Assembly (NCBI GenBank): GCA_002451275.1
Contig: DKBS01000041.1
Coordinates: 3,223 to 11,442 of the forward strand
Reading direction: 5' to 3'
DNA length: 8,220 nt
Origin: Planctomycetaceae bacterium UBA6894
Lineage (GTDB): Bacteria; Planctomycetota; Planctomycetia; Gemmatales; Gemmataceae
This document shows positions 1-6,732 of the stretch, piece after piece; position 1 is the first letter of the stretch, and the number at the start of each line of letters is the position of its first letter. The notes beneath the pieces are model-generated. The model ran no database searches, had not been told where the DNA came from, and worked only from the letters and a program-made list of their open reading frames with translations. A program made the translations under genes and the position numbers.

Positions 1-1778
1 GGATGGTTCGGGTTTTTGGGATTGAGGCGGCTGTTGTCGTAGACGGCCTCCACCCGCAGCCGGGTGCCCTTGGGAAGGGGCATCGGGTCTGCCAGGAAGT
101 AGTGTTCCTGCCAGTTGTAGTCCCAGCGGGGGATGTCGAGCAGCATCTGGGGAGCCTGGCCGGGTTTGGTGACGGTGAGGCGGATGGATTTGCCCAGCAG
201 GTGCATGTGGGGCATGAGCATGTGCAGGGTGCAGTCATCGGTGAGGTAAACCTGTCCGGACACCTCGTAGGCGGGATGGTTGGCGGGGATGGTCAGGAAG
301 GCGCCGCCAACCGGCATCACCTGGAACGGGCGGGTGATTTTCTCATCGGGTTTGGCGAAGTAGAGGCCCAGGCGGGAGCGGTCTTTCTCGGGCTTGCCGG
401 TGCGGTGGTAATGCACCTGCATGACCACATCGGTTTCCGCGGGTAACCAGTAGCCCACGCCGGGACTGAGCTTGTGGGGTGTGCTGCCCGGTGCCCAGCC
501 ACCCAGATCGCCTGTGGGCGGAAAAAAGCCCGGGCCGGTGGAGTGGTTGTAACCGGGCCCCCTGTCGGACGAGCCCTTCGGCTCGGTGAACTTCTGCTGC
601 AGCTTGCGGGCGCGGCCCTTGTTGTCGAGAAAATTCACCATGTGGTGGACGACGGCCTGGTTGCCGGGCTTCACCTCGTAGGCGGTGACATACCGGCCCT
701 CCTTGAGACCGGTTGGCAGCACCAAACAGCGGAAAAGGTCTTTCCCTTCGGGCGCCACCTCGACATCGGCTCCGGCATCGAGGATGAGATCCGGCTTGCC
801 GAGTTTCCAGTCATCGGGGGATGCCGCCGGGGGAGCGACGGGACTGCCGGGGTCTTTTTCCCCCTCGGGACATCCGCCATCGACCCAGCGGGCCAGCGTC
901 TCGATGTCGGCATCTTCCATTTTGCGGCAATCGCGCAGCGGCACGCTTGCACCCGGGAGCCACGGGGGCATGCGGCGGGCTCTGGTGAAATCGCGGATAT
1001 CCTCGGCCCAGCGGAGTGCCGCATCGAACGAGGTGAGCGCGAAAGGGGCGAGGCCCCCCGGCTGGTGGCAAATCTGGCAGTGGGCGCGCAGCAGCGGGGC
1101 AACCGACCGGTGGTAGGTGGGTGCGCCCGAAGCAGCGGTTTTGGCCGGCATTGGCCGGGTCAGGGCACAGCCGTAGGCGCGGGTGGCCGCGAGAGCCACC
1201 GGGCGGCCGGCCAGCAGGTCTTCCACGGCCAGCGCGAGGTCCTCGCGATCGACCCGGCCGCGGGATTCCAGCCGGGCGGAATAGCCGTCGTCGATGCGGC
1301 CGCGGTACAGCGTCTTGCCCTGGGGGTTGAGAAGGAACGCCTCGGGCGTGACACGGCTATCGAGCGCCTTCTGCAATTCGCCCGCGGAATCGAGCCACAG
1401 GGGAATGGTGACCGCCAGCTCCATGCTTCGTCTTTCGAGCAGGCGGAACGCCTCCTCCTGTTTCGCCTTGCCGGCGGGAAGAGAGTCGGCGGGCAAAACG
1501 CCGACCAGCGTGACGCCCAGCGCCTTGAACCTGGCGGAAAGACGGCCGAGCTTGGGGAGATAGCTGCGGGCCATGGGGCAATCGAACGAGAGGAAGACCG
1601 CCACCATCCCCTTGGGGCCCGCCAGATCGGAGAGCGGGAGGGTCCCCCCGGGACCACCCACCTGCACCAGCGCGATATGGCCCGGAACCGGGGAGGCCGG
1701 CAGGGCCGGGGGCGGCGGGTCGTTGGCTGCGTCTTGCGCCAAGCACAGCAGCAGACACGCGGTCGCCAGGGACATCAT
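1..1778 (-). CDS. Redoxin / cytochrome c / copper type II monooxygenase fusion protein (partial, C-terminus off the left edge)
   Basis: The frame is open from the ATG at 1778 to the window edge (592 codons) with no frameshift. Residues 1-17 form a short hydrophobic export-like segment without an N-terminal Arg or Lys, so the signal is atypical. Residues about 35-195 resemble a thioredoxin-fold redoxin: DCPMARSYLP carries a single cysteine (C67), T144-P145 fits the cis-Pro loop, and RGRIDDGY follows. Residues about 220-305 form a cytochrome c domain with haem motif CQICH (C234, C237, H238) and a likely Met ligand in RMPPW (M270). Residues about 325-592 match PHM-like copper monooxygenases: VVHHM (H378, H379), QVHYH (H456) and MPHMHLLGK (H524, H526). 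The last copper ligand, a Met in that family, would lie beyond the edge. It probably acts outside the cytoplasm in oxidation chemistry; the substrate is unknown. A GGGGGG run upstream may serve as the ribosome site. It starts 17 bases after the isomerase gene, so co-transcription is likely. Confidence 0.9.
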   Translation of the reverse strand, partial: MMSLATACLLLCLAQDAANDPPPPALPASPVPGHIALVQVGGPGGTLPLSDLAGPKGMVAVFLSFDCPMARSYLPKLGRLSARFKALGVTLVGVLPADSLPAGKAKQEEAFRLLERRSMELAVTIPLWLDSAGELQKALDSRVTPEAFLLNPQGKTLYRGRIDDGYSARLESRGRVDREDLALAVEDLLAGRPVALAATRAYGCALTRPMPAKTAASGAPTYHRSVAPLLRAHCQICHQPGGLAPFALTSFDAALRWAEDIRDFTRARRMPPWLPGASVPLRDCRKMEDADIETLARWVDGGCPEGEKDPGSPVAPPAASPDDWKLGKPDLILDAGADVEVAPEGKDLFRCLVLPTGLKEGRYVTAYEVKPGNQAVVHHMVNFLDNKGRARKLQQKFTEPKGSSDRGPGYNHSTGPGFFPPTGDLGGWAPGSTPHKLSPGVGYWLPAETDVVMQVHYHRTGKPEKDRSRLGLYFAKPDEKITRPFQVMPVGGAFLTIPANHPAYEVSGQVYLTDDCTLHMLMPHMHLLGKSIRLTVTKPGQAPQMLLDIPRWDYNWQEHYFLADPMPLPKGTRLRVEAVYDNSRLNPKNPNH

Positions 1779-1795
1779 CGGATACGCCCCCCAGA

Positions 1796-2758
1796 TCAGG
1801 CGTAGGCTTTGCGCAGCAGCTCGAGGCTTTTGGGAACAGCGGTTTTTGGATCTTCTTTGCCTTCCATTTCCAATGAGATCCAGCCGCGGTAACCTGCGTC
1901 ACGCAGGATGGAGGCAACCTTCGCATGGTCGGTGTCGAGGGTGTACCACTCGCCGCCGCCATAGTAGGTCTTGGCCTGGACCAGGACGGCCTCGGGGGCG
2001 AGGGCCTTCATCTGGTCGTACGAGTCCTCGAGGAAATTGCCGGTGTCCATGGTGGCGCGCAGCCAGGGCGACTTGACGGACCGGATGACACGCAGGACAC
2101 CGGCGGCCTCGCGACCGAGGCCCCAGTGGTTCTCGAGGCCCATCACCACGCCGTATTTCTCGGCCGTGGGGACCAACTCGTCAAAACATTCCTTCACCCA
2201 GGCGTGCCCCTCGTCGAGGGTGCGTCCTTCCGGGACGGGTTCGCGGCCCTTGTTGGCCATGAGTTCATCAAAGCTCTTGATGGTGCCCCAGCGACCGGTG
2301 TTGACGCGGATGGTGGGGATGCCCAACTCGTGGGCCAGGCGCAGGCACTCGGCGGTGTGGGCGATGTTCTTCTTCCGCACTTCGGGGTCGGGGGAGACGA
2401 AGCCCTGGTGGGTGGAGAATCCCATCAAGGGGATGCCCACGGAAAAGGCGTGCTGTTTGATCTCGTTGAGTAGGGCGCCGTTGACCTTTCGGCCCCGGGC
2501 TTCGGCATCCTTTTCCATGTGGACATGGAGGATCTCGACGCCATCGAACCCCATGAGCGCAGCCTGCTCGATGCAATCAAAGATCGGGACCGGCTTTCCC
2601 TTGAAATGCCAGAAAGAATAGGTGGAGACGCCAATACGGTAAGGCCGGATGGCCATGCCTGGGGGTAGGTTCCCGCTGGCTTGGGCATTGACCGTGCGAG
2701 CTGCCGCCAAGGCCCCGGAAGCGGCCACCCCGGCAAGCCACTGTCTGCGCTGGATCAT
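1796..2758 (-). CDS. Tat-exported sugar phosphate isomerase/epimerase-like TIM-barrel protein
   Basis: This is a 320-residue protein of the xylose-isomerase-like TIM-barrel family (AP endonuclease 2 superfamily). The N-terminus MIQRRQWLAGVAASGALAAA is a twin-arginine signal (RRQWL), with likely cleavage near VNA-QA at residue 25. The barrel runs from about RIGVSTYSF (41-49) to the end. Likely metal ligands are E209 in GLENH, D238 in MDTGNF and E297 in SLEMEG; K263 in QAKTYY and H278 are other candidate active-site residues. The frame extends upstream to an ATG at 2824, but I prefer 2758: AGGGGG sits 7 bases before it, the Tat signal begins there, and the longer version would translate through a terminator hairpin. 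Family members isomerise, epimerise or oxidise sugars and inositols; the substrate here cannot be read from sequence. Export by Tat suggests a folded, metal-bearing periplasmic enzyme working with the fusion oxidoreductase downstream. Confidence 0.92.
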   Translation of the reverse strand: MIQRRQWLAGVAASGALAAARTVNAQASGNLPPGMAIRPYRIGVSTYSFWHFKGKPVPIFDCIEQAALMGFDGVEILHVHMEKDAEARGRKVNGALLNEIKQHAFSVGIPLMGFSTHQGFVSPDPEVRKKNIAHTAECLRLAHELGIPTIRVNTGRWGTIKSFDELMANKGREPVPEGRTLDEGHAWVKECFDELVPTAEKYGVVMGLENHWGLGREAAGVLRVIRSVKSPWLRATMDTGNFLEDSYDQMKALAPEAVLVQAKTYYGGGEWYTLDTDHAKVASILRDAGYRGWISLEMEGKEDPKTAVPKSLELLRKAYA

Positions 2759-2759
2759 G

Positions 2760-2780
2760 AATAAGCCCCCTGAAAAGAAA
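2760..2780 (-). promoter_or_regulatory. Ribosome binding site and very short leader of the isomerase gene
   Basis: On the minus strand AGGGGG lies 7 bases upstream of the ATG at 2758. It is directly preceded by the T-rich tail of the upstream terminator. This site decides the start codon against the in-frame ATG at 2824. Confidence 0.7.
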
Positions 2781-2807
2781 CAACCCCGGGCAGGATACCC
2801 GGGGTTG
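2772..2807 (-). terminator. Rho-independent terminator after the Gly-rich protein gene
   Basis: A perfect 10-bp inverted repeat (CAACCCCGGG at 2781-2790, CCCGGGGTTG at 2798-2807) encloses a 7-base loop. On the minus strand it is followed by TTTCTTTTC (2780-2772). It begins 26 bases after the stop codon of the gene ending at 2834. This is the strongest intrinsic terminator in the window and should end the 6407-2834 unit. Confidence 0.85.
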
Positions 2808-2833
2808 ATGATAGCCGTTTTCAAGCCGAGAGA

Positions 2834-3937
2834 TTAGGGCTCGGGCAGGAACGCCGGGCCCTTGCCGGGAGCGGCGGGCTTGGCCGGGCCGGCGAGCTGC
2901 TGGAGGCCGGCATCGTACTGCAGCAGCGAGTTGTAGAAAGCGTTGTAGGCCTGGCGGTCGGCATCGCCGGCTGCGGCGAACTTGAGGCCGGACTTGAACA
3001 TGTTGTCGAGCACCTCAGCGACGCTGGAACCGGACAGCTTGAAGTCGCCGGAGAAGTACTTCTTGGCGTTGTCGCCGCCCAGCAGGATCACATCCTTTTC
3101 GAGGCTGGTGGAAAACCGGTTGGCCCGGATGTAGTCATCGGGACGCATGTCACCGACCAGGCTGTCGATGTACTTCTGCAGCTTATCGGCTTCTTTCTGC
3201 AGCGCTGTGTAAGTCTCGGCATCGAGGCTGTCGGAGCGAACCATGCGGATGGCACCGGCGACCTGCTGGTCCAGAACCTTGCGGATGGGCTCGAAGTCGC
3301 GAGAGCGCATGATGACCGGCCAGTTCAGGGAACCGTTGGGCTTGATGACGCCCAAGCCGGCGGCGGCGGAGTTGCTGGTGCCATCGTTGACATTGATGCG
3401 GTTGAGAATTTCCTGATCAACGAGGATCTGAGGACCGCGCAGGCTGCTGTCGAGCTGGAGCTGCTTGATCTCATCCGCGATGGCATTGAGCGCGACGCCT
3501 TCGTAGATGTAGTGGGCCGGGGGATCCTTGCGGCTCCAGTTCAGGGTTTCCTGACGGGCCTGCTCGCGGACGTTCTCGCGGTATTCGCGGTTGGCGGTAG
3601 CCTCCTGGCTGCGGAGGTTGGTTTCCTCGATGCGGGTCTTGTCCCAATCGAGGCGGGTCTTGTTGCGGGCCTGCTCAGCCTGCTGCTGTTCGACGCGGGC
3701 CTGCTGGATTTGCATCTGGTACTGGCCGTTGGCATTGGTGACCGAGGCCAAGCCCTGCATGTAGCCGCCGTAGGCACCGGGGTAGTAGCCGCCAAAGCCG
3801 CCCCCGAAACCTCCACCATAGCCCGCCATGCCGTAGGCACCGCCGCCGAAGCCGCCGCCGCCGAACTGGGCCGAAGCAGACCCGGCGCCGAGCACCAGGA
3901 CGCCAACCGTCAGCAGATTGCGCATGCCGCGAAACAT
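2834..3937 (-). CDS. Secreted Gly-rich, coiled-coil protein of unknown function
   Basis: This is a 367-residue protein that I can only place as a planctomycete-type hypothetical exported protein. Residues 1-23 are a Sec signal peptide (basic MFRGMRN, then a hydrophobic core, with cleavage expected at SASA-Q). Residues 24-60 are a Gly/Tyr/Phe-rich stretch with GGGF and GGYYPG units. Residues about 66-135 are rich in Gln, Glu, Arg and Ala and look like a long helix or coiled coil (QQQAEQARNKTR). Residues about 140-345 are mixed, with helical segments such as LQKEADKLQKYIDSL, and the tail (348-367) is Pro/Ala/Lys-rich. No catalytic motif is visible. The frame continues upstream to an ATG at 3979, but GGAGGTGATCC directly before the ATG at 3937 and the signal peptide fix the start. 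It lies 82 bases after the lipoprotein gene and ends before a strong terminator. A structural or surface role is an inference. Confidence 0.88.
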   Translation of the reverse strand: MFRGMRNLLTVGVLVLGAGSASAQFGGGGFGGGAYGMAGYGGGFGGGFGGYYPGAYGGYMQGLASVTNANGQYQMQIQQARVEQQQAEQARNKTRLDWDKTRIEETNLRSQEATANREYRENVREQARQETLNWSRKDPPAHYIYEGVALNAIADEIKQLQLDSSLRGPQILVDQEILNRINVNDGTSNSAAAGLGVIKPNGSLNWPVIMRSRDFEPIRKVLDQQVAGAIRMVRSDSLDAETYTALQKEADKLQKYIDSLVGDMRPDDYIRANRFSTSLEKDVILLGGDNAKKYFSGDFKLSGSSVAEVLDNMFKSGLKFAAAGDADRQAYNAFYNSLLQYDAGLQQLAGPAKPAAPGKGPAFLPEP

Positions 3938-3948
3938 TGGATCACCTC
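3938..3948 (-). promoter_or_regulatory. Extended Shine-Dalgarno sequence of the Gly-rich protein gene
   Basis: GGAGGTGATCC stands immediately before the ATG at 3937, with 6 bases between GGAGG and the start. It is complementary over its whole length to the usual 3' end of bacterial 16S rRNA, which suggests strong translation initiation. Confidence 0.8.
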
Positions 3949-3959
3949 CAGAACCAACC

Positions 3960-3974
3960 GGGGCCCCAGGCCCC
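3960..3974 (-). other. Small GC hairpin in the leader of the Gly-rich protein gene
   Basis: GGGGCC (3960-3965) and GGCCCC (3969-3974) pair across a 3-base loop, ending 11 bases upstream of the Shine-Dalgarno sequence. No T-run follows on the minus strand, so it is not a convincing terminator. It could affect mRNA processing or stability. Confidence 0.35.
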
Positions 3975-4019
3975 TGCATCTGTCAAACCAGCCAAAACCA
4001 CCCACCCGGGCGATTGGCG

Positions 4020-5477
4020 TCAGGGTTTCTTGGGAGCCGCGGGCACCTTCGGGACAGGCGGGGCAACCGGAAGGAGCTTGAGCTCGTTCAGTCGGGTTTC
4101 CCACTGCTTGACCGATTTGGCGCGAGCCTCCTCCGGGTCATTGGGGTTGAAGCCGAATCGAACGCCGTCCGGAACCATGTGATTGAGGTACCAGGAGGCG
4201 ACCCCACGGATGGCTGATTTCTCGTTGGAAAGCAGCCTGAGCAGGTATTTGTAGGTGGAAGGCTGGAGCTTCTGTTCCTCGGTGAAGCCGATGAACAGGT
4301 CGATGAGCACCACCGCCTGTGCGGGAGTGGCCGGCGCACCGTGTTTGCCGCCAGTCTTCTCCATCAACTCAGGGATTCCCTTGAGCAGGAAGTCGTACAT
4401 GGTCTTGGCGCGGTTGGGACCGCCACCCAACCAGTGGCGCACCGCGACAATCGCCTCATCGACCACATCGGGGTGGGGCGAGCGATTGACGGTCATGAAA
4501 ATGCGGGCCAAATCACCGGACGCAGCGGCCAGGTGGACCGCGGCGACCCGCTTGGCGGGGTCGGCACTGGTGCCGTACTCATCAATGACCGCCGCGATGT
4601 CACCCTTCTCGGCCAGCTTGGCCTCGATTTCCTTCACCATGGCCAGGTGCTTGGCAGCGGAAGGCTCCTTGGTATCGGCCAGGACCCATGCGGGAACCTT
4701 GTCGAGGTGGGTGGGGACCGGCTCGTGGCCATCCTTGCTGTCGAAATTCAACTGGGACCGACCGGGGGGTTCGGTCAACTTCATGAAGGTGTCGCTGTCG
4801 GAGTACGACGCCTCACCCTTGATGACCACCATCAACCCGCGGCCGACCGGCTTGATCATGTTCTCCGGGGTGGCCTCGGGATCGAACTGGGCGCCGGGCA
4901 TCAGGCGACCGTAGGTCTCGATGGCGCAGCGGGATCCGGGAGTAACCAACTCAAGATCATGCTTCTGGCCGGCAGCGTGGATACGGATCTTGGCCGGGCC
5001 GTTGGATTTCTTGTTTTCCAGATCGACCCTTCCAGGCTCGAGCTGGAACTCGAAATCAAAGCCCTCGGAGGTCTTCAGGACGGTGAGTCCGGATGTCTCG
5101 ACGGGCATGGGGTCATTGCCTGTCAGGTCGGCCAACAATTCAGCCTCGACGCCGTTGCTCATGATGACGGCGGAGCCGGCGGAAACCACACGGTTACCGG
5201 GGGCAATTTGGCTACCCTTGTCGGCCACCTTGAATTTGCCGTCCACCCCGACCAGGGCAGAACCCTTGCTACTGGCCAGGAAGGGGCCGGCTAAGGGAAG
5301 CGTGAGGTTTGGAGCCCCGTTAGCCGGGTTCGCCATGGCGACACCATCGGGCCCGGGCGTGGTGGCGGGGGGCTTACCCTTTTCCTTGGCATCGGCCACC
5401 TTGCGTTGGCCGCACCCGGACAACGCGACGCAGGCACCCACCGTCAACATCAGAGGCCAAGCCTTCTTGCGGAACAT
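4020..5477 (-). CDS. Lipoprotein with FecR-like beta domain and helical C-terminal region
   Basis: This is a 485-residue predicted lipoprotein. MFRKKAWPLM starts a type II signal peptide with lipobox LSGC, and C22 would be the lipidated residue. A linker rich in Lys, Pro and Ala (about 23-60) follows. Residues about 78-226 look like a FecR-type beta domain: VDGKFKVADKGSQIAPGNRV, LEPGRVDL, LELVTPGSRCAIETYG and VVIKGEASYS. This assignment is moderate. Residues about 272-435 are helical with short HEAT-like pairs (DPAKRVAAVHLAAASGD, PDVVDEAIVAVRHWL), and the tail is Pro/Lys-rich. An ATG at 5531 is in frame upstream, but AGGAGA lies 8 bases before 5477 and the lipobox geometry fits only this start. 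It sits between two other secreted-protein genes, so a role in envelope assembly or protein binding is plausible but unproven. No catalytic motif is seen. Confidence 0.88.
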   Translation of the reverse strand: MFRKKAWPLMLTVGACVALSGCGQRKVADAKEKGKPPATTPGPDGVAMANPANGAPNLTLPLAGPFLASSKGSALVGVDGKFKVADKGSQIAPGNRVVSAGSAVIMSNGVEAELLADLTGNDPMPVETSGLTVLKTSEGFDFEFQLEPGRVDLENKKSNGPAKIRIHAAGQKHDLELVTPGSRCAIETYGRLMPGAQFDPEATPENMIKPVGRGLMVVIKGEASYSDSDTFMKLTEPPGRSQLNFDSKDGHEPVPTHLDKVPAWVLADTKEPSAAKHLAMVKEIEAKLAEKGDIAAVIDEYGTSADPAKRVAAVHLAAASGDLARIFMTVNRSPHPDVVDEAIVAVRHWLGGGPNRAKTMYDFLLKGIPELMEKTGGKHGAPATPAQAVVLIDLFIGFTEEQKLQPSTYKYLLRLLSNEKSAIRGVASWYLNHMVPDGVRFGFNPNDPEEARAKSVKQWETRLNELKLLPVAPPVPKVPAAPKKP

Positions 5478-5564
5478 CTTGCGCGTCTCCTGCGGCGATT
5501 GTCCCGGGATCATTGTCCACCGGAACATCAACCAAACCCTGGAAAACGAGTCACGCGAAACAGG

Positions 5565-5585
5565 CAGGGGACCAAAGGTCCCCTG
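5565..5585 (-). terminator. Hairpin directly after the Ig-like protein gene
   Basis: A perfect 9-bp stem (CAGGGGACC at 5565-5573, GGTCCCCTG at 5577-5585) with a 3-base loop begins 6 bases after the stop codon at 5592. On the minus strand the sequence after it (CCTGTTTCGCG) has only a short T-run. It may be a weak or partial terminator, or a hairpin that protects the mRNA 3' end. The next gene is 114 bases from the stop and shows no obvious promoter of its own. Confidence 0.55.
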
Positions 5586-5591
5586 ACGCGG

Positions 5592-6407
5592 TTATTTCAC
5601 ATCCACCACAACCAATTTCAGCACCGCGGGCTGGCTGACCTTGTTGTTGGCGAGGTCGGTCACCTTGATTTCAAGGGTGTAAACACCGGCCTTGTTGAGG
5701 GGAATCTGGAACTCGCCGGTCAGCAGCTGGGTGGTTGCGGGAACCTTGTTGGGCTGGGCGGCATCAATGGCGATGTTGGGCTTGTCGGTGACAATGGCGC
5801 CCTTATCGTCCTTCACCAACAGTTCCACCTTCAGCTTGGGGTGGTTGGTGCTGGCCTCGCGGGTGAACCCGACCACGGAAAACCCGACAAAAGCGGGTTG
5901 GCCGGTGGCAAACACCTGGGAACTGGCGCGTAGGGCCTGGTCGGCATAGATACCGGCGCGGACCACTGCAAGCGCGGGCTCGAGGAGGGTGACATCCTTT
6001 TCGGTGGAAGCGGTACCCTTGCCCACCACATCGGTGGCGGTGACCTTCACCTTGTAGGTGCCAGCGGGGGTCTTGTTACCAACATCGACACGGGCGTTGA
6101 GGTGAAGCTTGCCACCCTTGAAGAGGTCGAGGGCGGGAGATTCGCCACTGTCCTGCTTGTATTCGAGCTTGCCGTCCTTGCCGAAAACCTCGGTGGTCAG
6201 TTTCACCTTGGCCAAGCCGTTGGCGTCGGCCTGGAAACCGGACAGCTCAAAGCTGAGATAAACCTCATCGCCCGGGAAGACCTGGGCGCTGGCGCGATCG
6301 GGCCCGGGGGAACCGTAGGTGAGACGGGAATTCTCAATCTTGAGGGCAGATTGATTGCTCGCCACGATGGCCAGGAGGCCAGCGACAGCCGCAGGGCTCA
6401 AGAACAT
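5592..6407 (-). CDS. Secreted protein with two tandem Ig-like domains
   Basis: This is a 271-residue predicted exported protein of unknown function. Residues 1 to about 20 (MFLSPAAVAGLLAIVAS) form a signal-like hydrophobic segment, although without a basic residue at the start. The rest consists of two diverged copies of one beta-sandwich module, about 22-143 and 144-270. Matching landmarks are RASAQVF (38-44) and RASSQVF (160-166), LSFELSGF (51-58) and VGFSVVGF (174-181), and TPAGTYKVKVTATDVVGKG and NKAGVYTLEIKVTDLANNK. The last pair resembles the closing strands of bacterial Ig-like or CARDB-type domains. The frame extends upstream to a GTG at 6512 without a ribosome site, whereas GGAGG lies 7 bases before the ATG at 6407, so I use the latter. 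It is the first gene of the probable unit that continues into the lipoprotein and Gly-rich genes. A binding or adhesion role is inferred only from the fold. Confidence 0.85.
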   Translation of the reverse strand: MFLSPAAVAGLLAIVASNQSALKIENSRLTYGSPGPDRASAQVFPGDEVYLSFELSGFQADANGLAKVKLTTEVFGKDGKLEYKQDSGESPALDLFKGGKLHLNARVDVGNKTPAGTYKVKVTATDVVGKGTASTEKDVTLLEPALAVVRAGIYADQALRASSQVFATGQPAFVGFSVVGFTREASTNHPKLKVELLVKDDKGAIVTDKPNIAIDAAQPNKVPATTQLLTGEFQIPLNKAGVYTLEIKVTDLANNKVSQPAVLKLVVVDVK

Positions 6408-6597
6408 GCTCCAACCTCCAGGGCGTAAACCGCAAGCCGCCATCCCGAACAACGAAAGTATGCCCGGCGCAAAGGCGGCAAGCCAGAAGGACACAGACTC
6501 TCTCAAATTCACGATAAACTTTTACAGGGCCTGTGGCTAGCACAAGATTAGGAGTTGCTTCGTGGAATGGAAAGCTCCCCTCTCGCACAACCCAATC

Positions 6598-6626
6598 ATT
6601 CTGACTCGTTGACGCATTATTCTGAC
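6598..6626. repeat. Two 8-bp direct repeats just downstream of the predicted -10 element
   Basis: ATTCTGAC occurs at 6598-6605 and again at 6619-6626, 21 bases apart start to start, close to two helical turns. They would cover the transcription start and early leader of the Ig-like gene, as expected for a repressor site. Such a short repeat could also arise by chance. Confidence 0.4.
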
Positions 6627-6631
6627 AACAC

Positions 6632-6660
6632 ATTATATCTTTTTTACCAAAACCTAATCA
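6632..6660 (-). promoter_or_regulatory. Sigma70-like promoter candidate for the Ig-like gene
   Basis: A perfect minus-strand TATAAT lies at 6637-6632. The hexamer 17 bases upstream (6660-6655) is TGATTA, a poor -35 match, with an A-rich spacer. It directly follows the terminator of the barrel gene, which is the expected place for a new promoter. Confidence 0.5.
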
Positions 6661-6677
6661 GCTGCGGAATCAAAATA

Positions 6678-6706
6678 ACCGGGCCGGGCGAGGTGCCCGG
6701 CTCGGT
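6678..6706 (-). terminator. Terminator after the BBP7-like barrel gene, possibly bidirectional
   Basis: The arms 6678-6689 and 6695-6706 pair over 12 positions around a 5-base loop, with a 7-bp perfect GC core (GCCGGGC and GCCCGGC). On the minus strand there is one A/C mismatch and the stem is followed by TATTTTGATT. On the plus strand the same position is a G-U pair and CGTTTTT follows. It starts 26 bases after the stop codon of the barrel gene. Confidence 0.75.
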
Positions 6707-6732
6707 CGTTTTTGGGTTCGCGAACTGGTTGG

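Larger units (their letters stand above)
6408..6677 (-). promoter_or_regulatory. Long non-coding leader and promoter region of the Ig-like protein gene
   Basis: Together with the terminator beside it, this fills the 325-base gap between the barrel gene and the Ig-like gene. I see no supported gene here; the short frames lack ribosome sites or recognisable content. Its upstream third (about 6590-6677) is markedly AT-rich compared with the rest of the window and holds a consensus-like -10 element and direct repeats. If transcription starts near 6625, the leader would be about 220 bases, long enough for regulation, but I recognise no known riboswitch. Confidence 0.5.

Noticed and set aside
474..1805. 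Long plus-strand open frame of 443 codons
   Set aside because: It lies antisense to the continuous redoxin/cytochrome/copper frame, which has clear motifs. Its own translation has no recognisable domain and is a typical high-GC shadow.
317..1962. Several overlapping minus-strand short frames suggesting a broken gene
   Set aside because: The frame starting at 1778 is open without interruption to the edge, so the gene is intact here and the short frames are shadows.
3938..3950. Plus-strand GGATCACCTCC, identical to the 3' end of 16S rRNA
   Set aside because: There is no rRNA sequence around it. It is the complement of an ideal Shine-Dalgarno sequence for the gene starting at 3937.
3981..3986. 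Minus-strand TTGACA as a -35 box for the Gly-rich gene
   Set aside because: No -10-like hexamer occurs at the right distance; the sequence there is GC-rich and contains the small hairpin.
6408..6512. Upstream GTG start for the Ig-like gene, adding 35 residues with a hydrophobic stretch
   Set aside because: There is no Shine-Dalgarno sequence before the GTG, whereas the ATG at 6407 has GGAGG at ideal spacing and begins a signal-like segment.
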